64,000 nt of DNA from CAG-390 sp964522215 (lineage in GTDB: Bacteria; Bacillota; Clostridia; Oscillospirales; CAG-272). Below are positions 52,552 through 62,352 of the stretch, in pieces (position 1 is the first letter of the stretch; the number at the start of each line of letters is the position of its first letter). The stretch covers positions 68,561 to 132,560 of the forward strand of contig CAZFVR010000003.1 of NCBI GenBank assembly GCA_964522215.1. The letters run 5' to 3'. The notes under the pieces were generated by a model. That model made no database searches, was not told the origin of the DNA, and worked only from the letters and a program-made list of their open reading frames with translations. Position numbers and translations under genes: made by a program.

Positions 52552-54423
52552 ATGACAAAAAGACTCTTAGCTGTACTTCTCTGCCTGGTCATGTTATCGA
52601 CCGCTCTCGTTTCCTGCCACGATTCAAAGATCGACGGCAAGGATGTAAAGGGCGCTGAGATCACCATGTATCTTGCAGACATGATCTATGATTTTGACCC
52701 CGCTGTTGTTTACAACAACGCAGATGCACTCAAGCTCTGCTCTCTTATGTTCGACACACTTTTTAAACTCGATGCCAACGGCAAGGTAACCCCTTCCATA
52801 GTCGATAAATATACATACACCAAGGACGAGAACAAAAAAGAGTACACCCTTATGCTCTACTTCAAGAGCAACAATGCTTGGTCGGACGGTACACCCGTTA
52901 CAGCCCAAGATGCCGTTTTCACGTGGAAGCGTCTGCTTGACTATGAGGCAAGTTATGAGGCTGCAGCTCTGCTTTACGAGATCAAAAACGCCAGACGTGC
53001 CAAAGAGGGCGATTGCTCTATCGATGACATCGGCATTTACGCCGTTGACGAGCTTGTGCTTGAGATCAGATTTGAACGAGATATCAATCTTGATGAGTTC
53101 CTTTTGAATCTTACAAGCGTAGCACTGGCTCCTCTGCGCGAGGATATCGTTTCACGTAACGAGGACTGGGCAAAGAAGCCCGCCACCATCGCGTGCAGCG
53201 GCCCCTTTAAGCTCTATCGTATCAACTACGGTATGTCAGAGAGTGCATCCGCTTCGATGTATCTCGAAAGGAATCCCTACTATCGCCGCAATTACGAAAA
53301 GGATCACCTTGATAAGTCTGTAACTCCCTACCGTATCATCGTTGACTACTCGATGACGCCCGAGGAGCAGCTCACTGCTTATGAGAACGGCAATATCTTC
53401 TATGTCGGCAACATCGCTCTTTCAAAGCGTGCCGAGTACAAGGATCAGGCCAAGGTATCCGACGGTCTTTCCACTCATACCTATTACCTCAACGAAACAG
53501 CTGATATAGCCAAAAAGGATGGCTCTACCGAAAAGCTCTTTGCCAACCGTGATGTTCGTCTTGCTCTCTCCGCGGCCATAGACCGTCAAAAGCTTGCCGA
53601 TCTCGTTGTATTTGCAGAGGCTGCAACAGCTCTTGTCTCCCCCGGCATATTTGACGGAACAAAGGCAAAGACCACATTCCGCAGTGTTGGCGGCGACATT
53701 CTTTCCGTAACCGCTGATACAGCCAAGGCTCAGAGCCTTCTCTCCTCTGCCGGTGTAAACGCTTCGGATTATTCCTTCAGCATTACAGTACGTGCCGAAA
53801 ACGAAGTTCACTGCGTTATGGCTGATGCGGTCGCCGAAGCATGGAATGCTCTTGGCTTTAACGTGACCGTTGATCGTGTTTCTGCCATCATCAATGATGA
53901 CTTGTACAACGGCGAGATCGCAACAGATATCTGCGATGATATCTTCAATGAGCGCCTTGATGCCAACAAATACGAGGTCATAGCTCTTGATCTCATCGCG
54001 TTCTCTGCCAACCCCTATTCTCTGCTGGCTCCCTTTGCATTTGATTTCTCCGGCCAGAAACTCAATATCGAAAAGCCCGAGGATTCATTTGATTACAACT
54101 ACATACTCAACCCCCATCAGACCGGTTACAACAATGAGGCCTACAACACTCTGCTTGACCAGGTCGCGGAAACAACCGACAGTGCCACTCGCGCAAAGCT
54201 TTTGCACGATGCCGAGGCACAGCTCCTTGACGATATGCCTGTGATCCCCTTGGTATTCAACCAGGATGCTTACCTCTGCTCCAAGGATCTCAGCCGTGTT
54301 TCCAGCAGCTACTACGGCTTCCGTGAGTTCACTACCACTAAGCAGAAGAACTACATGAAGTACATCACCGTCGTCTCTTCTTCGAATGAAGAAACGACCG
54401 GCTCCGATGATACAGCAGAGTAA
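52552..54423 (+). CDS. Oligopeptide-type solute-binding lipoprotein (SBP family 5)
   Basis: The 623-residue protein has a signal peptide and lipobox LVSC (Cys about 22). The SBP_bac_5 fold is clear: FDPAVVYNNADALKLCSLMFDTLF, WSDGTPVTAQDAVFTWKRLLD, SGPFKLYRINY, FANRDVRLALSAAIDRQKL and LDDMPVIPLVF. Relatives bind oligopeptides or other ligands for Opp/Dpp importers. No permease or ATPase gene is adjacent, and the gene is monocistronic with its own promoter and terminator, so it must use a transporter encoded elsewhere. The last 20 residues are Ser/Glu/Thr-rich. Confidence 0.9.
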   Translation: MTKRLLAVLLCLVMLSTALVSCHDSKIDGKDVKGAEITMYLADMIYDFDPAVVYNNADALKLCSLMFDTLFKLDANGKVTPSIVDKYTYTKDENKKEYTLMLYFKSNNAWSDGTPVTAQDAVFTWKRLLDYEASYEAAALLYEIKNARRAKEGDCSIDDIGIYAVDELVLEIRFERDINLDEFLLNLTSVALAPLREDIVSRNEDWAKKPATIACSGPFKLYRINYGMSESASASMYLERNPYYRRNYEKDHLDKSVTPYRIIVDYSMTPEEQLTAYENGNIFYVGNIALSKRAEYKDQAKVSDGLSTHTYYLNETADIAKKDGSTEKLFANRDVRLALSAAIDRQKLADLVVFAEAATALVSPGIFDGTKAKTTFRSVGGDILSVTADTAKAQSLLSSAGVNASDYSFSITVRAENEVHCVMADAVAEAWNALGFNVTVDRVSAIINDDLYNGEIATDICDDIFNERLDANKYEVIALDLIAFSANPYSLLAPFAFDFSGQKLNIEKPEDSFDYNYILNPHQTGYNNEAYNTLLDQVAETTDSATRAKLLHDAEAQLLDDMPVIPLVFNQDAYLCSKDLSRVSSSYYGFREFTTTKQKNYMKYITVVSSSNEETTGSDDTAE

Positions 54424-54461
54424 TATCAGCGGAACAAGCAAGTAAACAATATCACCGATCC

Positions 54462-54510
54462 AACTCCCCGATATATAACGAAACATTCGTTATAGATTGG
54501 GGAGTTTTGT
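54462..54510 (+). terminator. Terminator after the peptide-binding lipoprotein gene
   Basis: The outer stem AACTCCCC/GGGGAGTT and the inner TATAACGAA/TTCGTTATA form a long hairpin followed by TTTTGTTT. Confidence 0.85.
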
Positions 54511-54593
54511 TTACAAGACGAGTCTCTCTTGTGCATATTGCACAAAATCCAAAGAATATTTTTATCCATTATGCTCTATTTACTCAAACGCTA

Positions 54594-54623
54594 TTGACTT
54601 TTTACTATTCCTTGTGGTATAAT
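54594..54623 (+). promoter_or_regulatory. Sigma-A promoter of the family 1 lipoprotein gene
   Basis: TTGACT (54594-54599), an 18-bp spacer and TATAAT (54618-54623). Confidence 0.8.
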
Positions 54624-54680
54624 AATGTAGCAATAACAGTTTAGCAAAAATGCAACAAAGCAAGAAAGGTTGGATAAAAA

Positions 54681-56183
54681 ATGAAAACTCATTTTACACG
54701 CATTCTCGCTGCAATGTTTGCGGCATTACTGGTTTTATCCCTTGTAGCATGCGCTGATCCCGGAAACAACGAGATCACCACCGCCGATCCCTCTTCCGAC
54801 TCGACTGCCGAGCCCACCGTTGAGACCTCTGCTCTTTACGAGGACGATGACCTTGGCACTTTGAACTTCGACACCACCATCGGAGTGCTTGTATGGTCGG
54901 ATGTTGAACACCTTGAATTCAATGATGAGATAGGCCTTGAGGCTGCTCCGAGCGACCTCATACTTTCCAAACTCAACTCTCGACTCGAGACTGTTAAAAA
55001 ACGTCTTGGCGTTGAGATCGAGTTTACCGCTATCCCCGGCGACTCCGGCGAGTCCGCCAACTGGAATGCTTACGTTGAAAAAGCCATAAACGGCGGTGAC
55101 ACAAGCTTTGATGTTATTGCAGGTTATTCCCTTGCAGTTGCAATGAACGCCGCATCCGGCTTCCTTTTCAACCTGCTCGATGACCAGTGCCACTACATCA
55201 ACTTTAATAAGCCATGGTGGAGCGACCTGCTCGTTGAGGAGTCCACTGTTAAAGGAAAGATACTCTTTGCCTCCGGTGATATCTCCCGTAACGCACTTGA
55301 AATGATGTATGTTTGCTATGCCAACACATCGATAATCGAGCAGTACAACCTTGAAAACCCACAGGACTTTGTAACAAACGGCCAGTGGACATATGAGAAG
55401 TTCATCAATATGTGCAACGGCATTTACAAGGATCTTGACGGCGACGGCAAGAAGAGCTGCACCAATACCTCCGGCGACCAGTTTGGTTACATATCTTCCG
55501 GTATACACGTTGACCCCTGGTTCTATGGCTGCGGCGCAACCATCACCTCCAAGGATGCCGATGGCAATCTTGTCATCTCCGATTCCTTTACAGGTGAACG
55601 CTTGATCAACACCGTTAACATGCTCAACCAGTTCATGCACAACACCGATGATGGCATCTACACATCCAATGTCTACCACCAGCATTCATTTGGTAATGGT
55701 CGCGCCCTCTTTATGACTGACCGTGCCCGCGTCTCTCACAAGATCCTCAAGGCTTCTTACGAGGTCGATTACCTTGTTCTCCCCTGCCCCAAGTATGATG
55801 TTGACCAGGAAAAGTACATCACAGTTATGGGCAACCCCTTTACCCTCTACGCGATCAGAACAGATGCTCAGAACTGCGAAGCCTCTGCTGCATTCATCGA
55901 GTGCATGGCCTCCGAGGGTTATCGTCAGATCACTCCCGCTGTATTTGAGCTTCAGCTGAAGACCAGATACGTAAACGATCCGGTTTCCGGTCAGATGTAC
56001 GATCTCATCCGCTCTAACCTCACCTTTGACCTTGGCCGTATCTACTCCAAGGTGCTTGGCGGAACACAGGCCACCTTTAAGGATTCTATAGCAGCCAACG
56101 ATGCCAACTATCTGCGCAAGGCTAACATTGCAAAGGATGTTTTCACCAAAAAGCTCAAAGAACTTATGAAGGTATACGAATAA
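54681..56183 (+). CDS. Extracellular solute-binding lipoprotein, family 1-like
   Basis: The 500-residue protein has a signal peptide with lipobox LVAC (Cys about 24) and a Thr/Ser/Pro/Glu linker (residues 28-52). The rest is like type 1 sugar-binding proteins: FDVIAGYSLAVAMNAASGFLFNLLD, NGQWTYEKFINMC, an EF-hand-like DLDGDGKKS, HSFGNGRALFMTDRA and VMGNPFTLYAI. The ligand is probably a sugar or oligosaccharide, but no permease is adjacent. The gene stands alone between promoter and terminator. The linker resembles that of the SGNH lipoprotein at 13017. Confidence 0.86.
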   Translation: MKTHFTRILAAMFAALLVLSLVACADPGNNEITTADPSSDSTAEPTVETSALYEDDDLGTLNFDTTIGVLVWSDVEHLEFNDEIGLEAAPSDLILSKLNSRLETVKKRLGVEIEFTAIPGDSGESANWNAYVEKAINGGDTSFDVIAGYSLAVAMNAASGFLFNLLDDQCHYINFNKPWWSDLLVEESTVKGKILFASGDISRNALEMMYVCYANTSIIEQYNLENPQDFVTNGQWTYEKFINMCNGIYKDLDGDGKKSCTNTSGDQFGYISSGIHVDPWFYGCGATITSKDADGNLVISDSFTGERLINTVNMLNQFMHNTDDGIYTSNVYHQHSFGNGRALFMTDRARVSHKILKASYEVDYLVLPCPKYDVDQEKYITVMGNPFTLYAIRTDAQNCEASAAFIECMASEGYRQITPAVFELQLKTRYVNDPVSGQMYDLIRSNLTFDLGRIYSKVLGGTQATFKDSIAANDANYLRKANIAKDVFTKKLKELMKVYE

Positions 56184-56207
56184 GAAATCACTAAACAATT
56201 AAAGATC

Positions 56208-56240
56208 GCCCCGCGTCTCATGTGAGCCGCGGGGCTTTTT
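56208..56240 (+). terminator. Terminator after the family 1 lipoprotein gene
   Basis: An 8-bp stem, GCCCCGCG/CGCGGGGC, is followed by TTTTT. It faces the convergent ABC exporter operon. Confidence 0.88.
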
Positions 56241-56259
56241 ATTGATATGCAGTTGTGAA

Positions 56260-58041
56260 TTACATTTGTGCGGATCTGAACTGTGCGCCGTAGAGGTCGG
56301 CATAGAAGCCGCCTGCCTGCATCAGCTCGTCATGAGTTCCGCTTTCGATTATATGACCGTCCTTCATAACAAGGATAAGATCGGCGTTTTTAATGGTGTT
56401 AAGTCGGTGCGCGACTATAAACGAGGTGCGACCGCGCATCAACTCAGCAAATGCTTTTTGTATCTTTATCTCGGTACGTGTATCGATAGATGAGGTCGCC
56501 TCGTCAAGGATGAGCATTGGGGGCAGCGCCAGCATAACTCTTGAGATGCACAGCAGCTGTTTTTGTCCCTGCGAGAGCTGGCCGCCGTCCTCGCCGAGGA
56601 TAGTATCATATCCGTTCGGCAGACGTTTTATAAACGAATGCGCGTGTGCCGCACGTGCTGCGGCCTCGATCTCGGCATCGGTAGCATCCGGCTTGCCCAT
56701 TGCTATATTATCTCTAACGCTTCCGGCTCTCAGCCATGTATCCTGAAGCACCATGCCAAAGGATGAGCGCAGACTTTGGCGGGTTATGTGACTGACATCG
56801 CGGCCATCTACCGTGATACTGCCGCCGTTCGTTTCGTAAAACCGCATAAACAGATTTATAAGCGTTGTTTTGCCGCAACCGGTAGGTCCGACTACCGCCA
56901 CACGCATACCGGGCTTAACATCAAAGTTTATGCCCTCCATAAACGGGCGCTCGGTGTAGGAGAATGCTACATCCTTGGCGCATATTGCTCCGATAGTGCT
57001 TTGCGGGGCTATCACTGCGGCATCCGCGGGGTCTTCCTGTTCGCTTGGAGTATCCAGCAGTTCAAATATACGCGCGGCACTTGCAAGCGAACTTTGAAGC
57101 TCTGCCATAACATCGGAAAGCTCATTAAAGGGTTTGGCATAGTTATGCGCGTAGTAAAGGAGGGTGGAGATCTGCCCTGCGGTGACCAAGGGGTTGACAA
57201 GTGAGGTAAGTCCGGCAACAAGGGCGACTCCGCAGTAGACCATAGAGTTTACAAAACGGGTGGAGGGGTTGGTGATGGAGGAATAAAAGACGGCACGGGT
57301 AGCGGTGTGCACGTATTCGCGATTGATCTCGTTAAAATCCTCCGAGACGGCACTCTCGCGCGAGTATGCCTTTATCACAGCACCGCCGGATACGCTTTCG
57401 TCTATAATGGCTGTCTGCCGTGCGGCAAGTTTTGATTGTTCATGGAAGAGTGAGAAGGTCTGCTTTGAAATAAATGCCGCCACGACCATCGAGACAGGCG
57501 TGAGGAGTGCCACGACGAGCGCGACCCTGTAATTTATCCTGATCATAAAGACCATGGTGCAGATTATCGACAGTGCGCTTGAATAAAGCTGTGTGATGCC
57601 CGTGGCAAGACCATCCGACATCTTATCAACATCCGCAACCACGCGGCTGAGAATATCTCCGGAGCGGTGCGAATCAAGGTAGGAGAGCGGGAGCTTTTCT
57701 ATCTTGCGGATACAATCGGATCTTACATCACGAGTCATAACGGCTCCGATGCGAAGCCCCACGAGTCTCACTAACCAATCAAACACCGCACTGACAACGG
57801 CTAAGATCGGCACTACGGCAAGGATCTTTAGTATTCCCGGCATATCAACATTGCCCTGACCGATAGCAAGATCTATGGCATCGCCTACAAGCTCCGGGAT
57901 GAAATGCGCGGCAACGATGGATATCGCGGCCATGATAAGTGCACCGATCGCCGCAGGGATAAGCGGACGGCTGTAGCTAAGCAGGCGGCGCAGTGTGCGT
58001 GAGCGAACCTCCGGGGAGAGTTTTTCTGTTTTCTTTGCCAT
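56260..58041 (-). CDS. ABC exporter half-transporter, catalytically complete subunit
   Basis: The 593-residue protein has six membrane helices (residues 20-320) and an ATPase domain with Walker A VGPTGCGKTTLIN, signature LSQGQKQLL, Walker B MLILDEATSSID and the switch His in VAHRLNTI. The catalytic Glu after Walker B is present. The start ATG directly follows the stop of the partner gene, so the two are coupled and probably form a heterodimer. Substrates of such pairs are drugs, lipids or peptides; nothing here narrows it. The signature has Gln for the first Gly of LSGGQ. Confidence 0.9.
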   Translation of the reverse strand: MAKKTEKLSPEVRSRTLRRLLSYSRPLIPAAIGALIMAAISIVAAHFIPELVGDAIDLAIGQGNVDMPGILKILAVVPILAVVSAVFDWLVRLVGLRIGAVMTRDVRSDCIRKIEKLPLSYLDSHRSGDILSRVVADVDKMSDGLATGITQLYSSALSIICTMVFMIRINYRVALVVALLTPVSMVVAAFISKQTFSLFHEQSKLAARQTAIIDESVSGGAVIKAYSRESAVSEDFNEINREYVHTATRAVFYSSITNPSTRFVNSMVYCGVALVAGLTSLVNPLVTAGQISTLLYYAHNYAKPFNELSDVMAELQSSLASAARIFELLDTPSEQEDPADAAVIAPQSTIGAICAKDVAFSYTERPFMEGINFDVKPGMRVAVVGPTGCGKTTLINLFMRFYETNGGSITVDGRDVSHITRQSLRSSFGMVLQDTWLRAGSVRDNIAMGKPDATDAEIEAAARAAHAHSFIKRLPNGYDTILGEDGGQLSQGQKQLLCISRVMLALPPMLILDEATSSIDTRTEIKIQKAFAELMRGRTSFIVAHRLNTIKNADLILVMKDGHIIESGTHDELMQAGGFYADLYGAQFRSAQM

Positions 58042-59823
58042 TTATCTCGCCTCCTTCCCTGCAACATTGACATTATCTGACGCGGCATCGTCACCACCGT
58101 ATTGCGATTCATATATCTCGCGGTAGACCTCACAGCCCGCCAGCAGTTCTTCATGTGTGCCGATGCCGACAGCGCGGCCGTCCTCAAGCACGATTATCTT
58201 ATCGGCGTTAATGACCGATGCGGGGCGCTGTGTTACGATAAAGGTCGCGGGACGGGAGGCGGAGGCGGCTATATTTGTGCGAAGCTTAAGGTCTGTTGCG
58301 TAATCGAGAGCCGAAAAGCTATCGTCAAGTATAAGTATCTCGGGGTCGCGAATAAGTGCGCGGGCGATCGTGAGGCGCTGACGTTGACCGCCGGAAAAGT
58401 TTTTGCCTCCTTGCTCTACAGGTGCATCAAATGCCATAGAATCGCGCCCTGTGCCACTTTTGGCATTAACAAAATCAAGAGCGCAGGCGGCTTCAAGAGC
58501 TTTTTTCATCTCCTCGTCCGTCGCATCCGGCTTGCCCCACAAAAGATTACTGCGCACCGTGCCGGTAAACATCATAGCCGATTGCGGCACGATGCCTATT
58601 TTTTGGCGCAATGCGGCGGCGGGATATTGTTCGGCCGGCACGCCATCGATCAGGATGGATCCCTCCGTAGGCTCGTAAAAGCGCGGAATGAGGTCAATGA
58701 GCGTTGTTTTGCCCGAGCCTGTACCGCCGAGTATGCCGACCGTTTCGCCCGGCATCACGCTGAAGGTGATATCATCAAGCGAGTCGGCTCCCGCGCCTGC
58801 ATAGGCAAAGGAAACGCCGCGAAATTCAACAGCAGGCGCCCCTGTCACAGCCTCCGGCGCAGGGGCAGGGGCAAGCTCCTCTGCCGGGCGATCGAGCGCT
58901 TTGGCGATACGTCCCGCGCAAGCACCGGCCCTTGAGAGTGTTACAATAAGGTTTGCAAGCTTTACAAGCTCGGTAAGGATCTGAGCCATGTAGTTATAGA
59001 GCGCTATCAGCTCTCCCTGGGTGATCCTGCCTGTATCGACGGCTGGCGCACCGCGGCGGACGAGGAGGATTATCCCGATATTTACGATAACGTATGTCAT
59101 CGGGTTGAGCAGTGCCGAGATCCTGCCCGCAAAAAGAGATGCGCGGGTGTAATCGATGTTTTGAGCATCGAAGCGCGCTGTCTCCTCGCTCTCCTGACGG
59201 AATGCGCGGATAACTCTTGTACCGCGCAGATTATCGCGGGCGGTGCCTGTGAGTGAATCCAGCTTTGACTGCACACGCGCGTAGAGCGGGATGCCCGAAA
59301 GGATGAGCGCAAAGATCACCGCAGCCAACACCGGAACCAGCCCGCAAAAGATCAAGGCGAGCCGAGCATCGACGGTAAAGGCCATAACGACAGAGCCGAA
59401 AACGATAAAAGGCGAGCGCAAAAGCAAGCGCAGGCCAAGATTTACACCGCTTTGCAGCTTATCCGCATCGGCGGTCAGACGGGTCACGAGAGATGAACCG
59501 CCTGCGAGATCCGCCTCGGAGCGCGGATAGGACAGCACGTGGGCGAAGAGCTCACGTCTTATAGCCCCTGCAAATCCGACCGAGGCACGGGCGGAAAAAT
59601 ATTGTGCCGTTATTGAAAAGGCAAGCCCGACCGCTCCAAGCAGAGCCATCAGTCCGCAGGAACGCCAGATGTGACCGCCGTCCCCGGTGCCGACACCATT
59701 ATCGATGATATCCTTAACGATCAGCGGTATCATCAACTCAAGCAGTGCCTCGAGTAACTTAAACAGCGGAGAGAGTACGCAATCGCGCCTGTATCCCCGC
59801 ATGTAGATCCAGAGTTTTTTCAT
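58042..59823 (-). CDS. ABC exporter half-transporter, degenerate ATPase subunit
   Basis: The 593-residue protein starts at the ATG at 59823 after AAAGGG. It has six membrane helices and an ATPase domain with Walker A LGGTGSGKTTLID and signature FSGGQRQRL. Walker B is ILILDDSFSALD, with Asp instead of the catalytic Glu, and the switch His is Gln in IVTQRPAS. These are the marks of the degenerate half in heterodimeric exporters such as TM287/288 and BmrCD. It is first in the two-gene operon with its own promoter at 59872-59900. Confidence 0.9.
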   Translation of the reverse strand: MKKLWIYMRGYRRDCVLSPLFKLLEALLELMIPLIVKDIIDNGVGTGDGGHIWRSCGLMALLGAVGLAFSITAQYFSARASVGFAGAIRRELFAHVLSYPRSEADLAGGSSLVTRLTADADKLQSGVNLGLRLLLRSPFIVFGSVVMAFTVDARLALIFCGLVPVLAAVIFALILSGIPLYARVQSKLDSLTGTARDNLRGTRVIRAFRQESEETARFDAQNIDYTRASLFAGRISALLNPMTYVIVNIGIILLVRRGAPAVDTGRITQGELIALYNYMAQILTELVKLANLIVTLSRAGACAGRIAKALDRPAEELAPAPAPEAVTGAPAVEFRGVSFAYAGAGADSLDDITFSVMPGETVGILGGTGSGKTTLIDLIPRFYEPTEGSILIDGVPAEQYPAAALRQKIGIVPQSAMMFTGTVRSNLLWGKPDATDEEMKKALEAACALDFVNAKSGTGRDSMAFDAPVEQGGKNFSGGQRQRLTIARALIRDPEILILDDSFSALDYATDLKLRTNIAASASRPATFIVTQRPASVINADKIIVLEDGRAVGIGTHEELLAGCEVYREIYESQYGGDDAASDNVNVAGKEAR

Positions 59824-59871
59824 AATGATAATTCCCTTTCCGGCGTTGCAAAGGCTTGCAACGCACCGCTT

Positions 59872-59900
59872 ATTATAACATATATCGATAAAATAATCAA
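59872..59900 (-). promoter_or_regulatory. Sigma-A promoter of the ABC exporter operon
   Basis: On the minus strand there is TTGATT (59895-59900), a 17-bp spacer and TATAAT (59872-59877). Confidence 0.78.
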
Positions 59901-59939
59901 GTCTTTTCATCAAGACATTAAAGATATACGACATTTATC

Positions 59940-59968
59940 TTGACAAATGCGCACTTTAGCGGTAAAAT
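59940..59968 (+). promoter_or_regulatory. Sigma-A promoter of the GH10-like lipoprotein gene
   Basis: TTGACA (59940-59945), a 17-bp spacer and TAAAAT (59963-59968). A GGGAGCG/CGCTCCC hairpin (59996-60013) lies in the leader. Confidence 0.82.
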
Positions 59969-60087
59969 ATATAGTGGAAAATAATGCAGACGGCAGGGAG
60001 CGCAAACGCTCCCTCAAAACGCGCGCCCACTACCCCAGTTAAACGATCAAACAAAAACAAAAAACCAAAGAGGCAGAGGACTTAAAA

Positions 60088-61491
60088 ATGAAGACGAAAC
60101 GCACGGCACAAAAACTTTTGTGCGCCGTAATTGCTTTTTTTATAATGCTCCCCATCATCGGCTGCCAAAGCTCACAGGGCGACCCGAGCAATGACCCGGA
60201 GAGCACACCGAGTGGAGACGTAAGTTCCGACAGACAGGAGTCGAGCACCGGAGAGTTGGATATGACCGCAAACAATACCGATAAAGGGGAGGACACGAAT
60301 GACATGTCAACACAGGCAGGCACGGGCAATGTAATAAACTTTAAAAACAAAAAATGCATGTGGCTCTCGCAGTATGACCTCAATTCAGTCTACACAGCCA
60401 ACGGCGGGCAGAGAAACCAAACGCAGTTTGAAAAATACATAAAAAAGATACTTGCAAACGTTAAAGATCAAGGCGTCAACACAATAATAGTACAGGTGCG
60501 CCCCAATGCCGACAGCATGTACCCATCCGACGTTTATCCGATGTCAAAATACGTTGTGGGGACTTACGGCAAGGATGCGACCTACGATCCTTTTGAATTT
60601 ATAATAAACGAAGCACACGGGCTTGGACTTTCCGTTCAGGCGTGGATAAACCCCATGCGCGCCATGACGACCTCCGAGATAACAAAGGTGGATGGCAGAT
60701 ACAAGATCCGCGCGTGGTACGACGACAAGAACCTAAACGGCAGGTATCTCGTTACCGTAAACAAAACGGTGTACCTCAACCCCGCATATCCCGAGGTGCG
60801 TGAGCTGATAATCGATGGCGCAAGAGAGATACTGGCGAGGTATCCTGTTGACGGCCTCCACATGGACGACTACTTCTACCCCACGACCGAGGCATCCTTT
60901 GACTCGGCGGCGTATGCGGAATACAAAAAGGACGGCGGGAGATCCTCCCTTGCCGATTTCAGGCGCGATGTGCTATCCGAGCTTGTGGCGGGTCTGTACA
61001 GCGCAACAAAGGCCGCAGGTAGTGATATCTTGTTTGGTATCAGCCCTGCCGGCAACATAAACACGGTATATGAGAAACAGTATGCCGACGTTTACAGATG
61101 GTGCTCGGAGGCGGGATATCTTGATTACATCTGCCCGCAGGTCTATTTTGGACTTGAGCATCAGACCTACGATTTTAAAAAGGTCTCCAAAACCTTTGAG
61201 AACATCATAAAGCTTGACTCTGTTGAGCTTATCATAGGCATGACGCTGGGCAAGGCCAAATCCGGTGAGGACCAGTACGCCGGCAGCGGCAAAAACGAGT
61301 GGCGCGAGCATGATGATATCCTACTGCGCTGTCTTGATCACACGCAAACGCTGGAGAGGTGCCGCGGTGTGGCATACTTCTGCTACCAGTACTTCTTTGA
61401 CCCGCTGAGCGGTGTTGAGGTGCGCGAGACCAAAACCGAGAGGGATAATTTCATTCCCCTGCTCAAGACCATCACCTGGAACGCCGAGTGA
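60088..61491 (+). CDS. GH10-like (GHL10/YngK) family lipoprotein
   Basis: The 467-residue protein has a signal peptide with lipobox IIGC (Cys about 27), a Ser/Asp/Thr-rich linker (residues 28-90) and a glycosyl-hydrolase-like TIM barrel. Family marks are MWLSQYDL, GVNTIIVQVRPNADSMYPS, WINPMRA, VYLNPAYPEVRELIIDGAREIL, PVDGLHMDDYFYP and FGISPAGN. Related DUF187/YngK proteins act on glycans, possibly peptidoglycan. The acidic pair in HMDDYF is the probable catalytic site. It sits alone on the plus strand, divergent from the ABC exporter. Confidence 0.88.
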   Translation: MKTKRTAQKLLCAVIAFFIMLPIIGCQSSQGDPSNDPESTPSGDVSSDRQESSTGELDMTANNTDKGEDTNDMSTQAGTGNVINFKNKKCMWLSQYDLNSVYTANGGQRNQTQFEKYIKKILANVKDQGVNTIIVQVRPNADSMYPSDVYPMSKYVVGTYGKDATYDPFEFIINEAHGLGLSVQAWINPMRAMTTSEITKVDGRYKIRAWYDDKNLNGRYLVTVNKTVYLNPAYPEVRELIIDGAREILARYPVDGLHMDDYFYPTTEASFDSAAYAEYKKDGGRSSLADFRRDVLSELVAGLYSATKAAGSDILFGISPAGNINTVYEKQYADVYRWCSEAGYLDYICPQVYFGLEHQTYDFKKVSKTFENIIKLDSVELIIGMTLGKAKSGEDQYAGSGKNEWREHDDILLRCLDHTQTLERCRGVAYFCYQYFFDPLSGVEVRETKTERDNFIPLLKTITWNAE

Positions 61492-61595
61492 CGGCGCCCG
61501 TATGCACCGCGATGCAGTTGTATGTATAAGCAAAAACAGCTGTACTTATTTAAAATACATCTACACCCATCATCCGAAAGGACCAAAACGATAAT

Positions 61596-62351
61596 ATGCT
61601 TGAACTGAAACACATTTCCTTTGAGGCCGCCGACGACAGTGCCGAGGGCGGCAAAACGCGGGAGATACTGCACGATATCAGCCTTACCATAGACTCTCGC
61701 TTTGTTGCCATAACCGGCCCGAACGGTGGCGGAAAATCCACGCTTGCCAAGATAATTGCGGGAATATACACACCCACCTCCGGTCAGATATTGCTTGACG
61801 GTGAGGATATCACCGGGCTTTCCATCACCGAGCGCGCACGCGCCGGCATCAGCTACGCCTTCCAACAGCCGGTAAGGTTTAAAGGGCTTCGTGTTCGCGA
61901 TATACTGGATCTCGCATCCGGGCGCAAGAACAATATTGATGAATCCTGCCGTTATCTTTCGGAGGTCGGTCTTTGCGCGCGCGATTATATCGACCGCGAG
62001 CTTAACGCCAGCCTATCCGGCGGCGAGCTTAAGCGCATAGAGATCGCTACCATACTCGCCCGCGGCACAAAGCTTTCGATATTCGATGAGCCTGAGGCGG
62101 GGATAGATCTTTGGAGCTTTCAAAACCTGATCCGCGTATTTGAAAAAATGTATGAATCCACACGCGGAAACATTTTGATAATAAGCCACCAGGAGAGGAT
62201 ACTTAACATTGCCGATACCATCGTTGTGCTTCGCGCAGGCAAGCTGGATGCCATCGGAACACGTGACGAGATCCTGCCGGGTATTTTAAATTCTACTGCT
62301 GCGGGCGGTCCCTGCCCGGTGCTCAGCAACAGAGTTGAGGGGGTGCGCTGA
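61596..62351 (+). CDS. SufC-like ATPase of a minimal SUF (SMS) system
   Basis: The 251-residue protein is a soluble ABC ATPase of the SufC type: Walker A GPNGGGKSTLAKI, Q-loop YAFQQPVRFKG, signature LSGGELKRIEIATIL, Walker B LSIFDEPEAGIDLW and the switch ISHQERIL. SufC drives Fe-S cluster assembly on SufB. The stop is separated by one base from the start of the SufB-like gene. No sufS, sufU or sufD follows, so this resembles the two-gene SMS systems of anaerobes. Confidence 0.9.
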   Translation: MLELKHISFEAADDSAEGGKTREILHDISLTIDSRFVAITGPNGGGKSTLAKIIAGIYTPTSGQILLDGEDITGLSITERARAGISYAFQQPVRFKGLRVRDILDLASGRKNNIDESCRYLSEVGLCARDYIDRELNASLSGGELKRIEIATILARGTKLSIFDEPEAGIDLWSFQNLIRVFEKMYESTRGNILIISHQERILNIADTIVVLRAGKLDAIGTRDEILPGILNSTAAGGPCPVLSNRVEGVR

Positions 62352-62352
62352 C

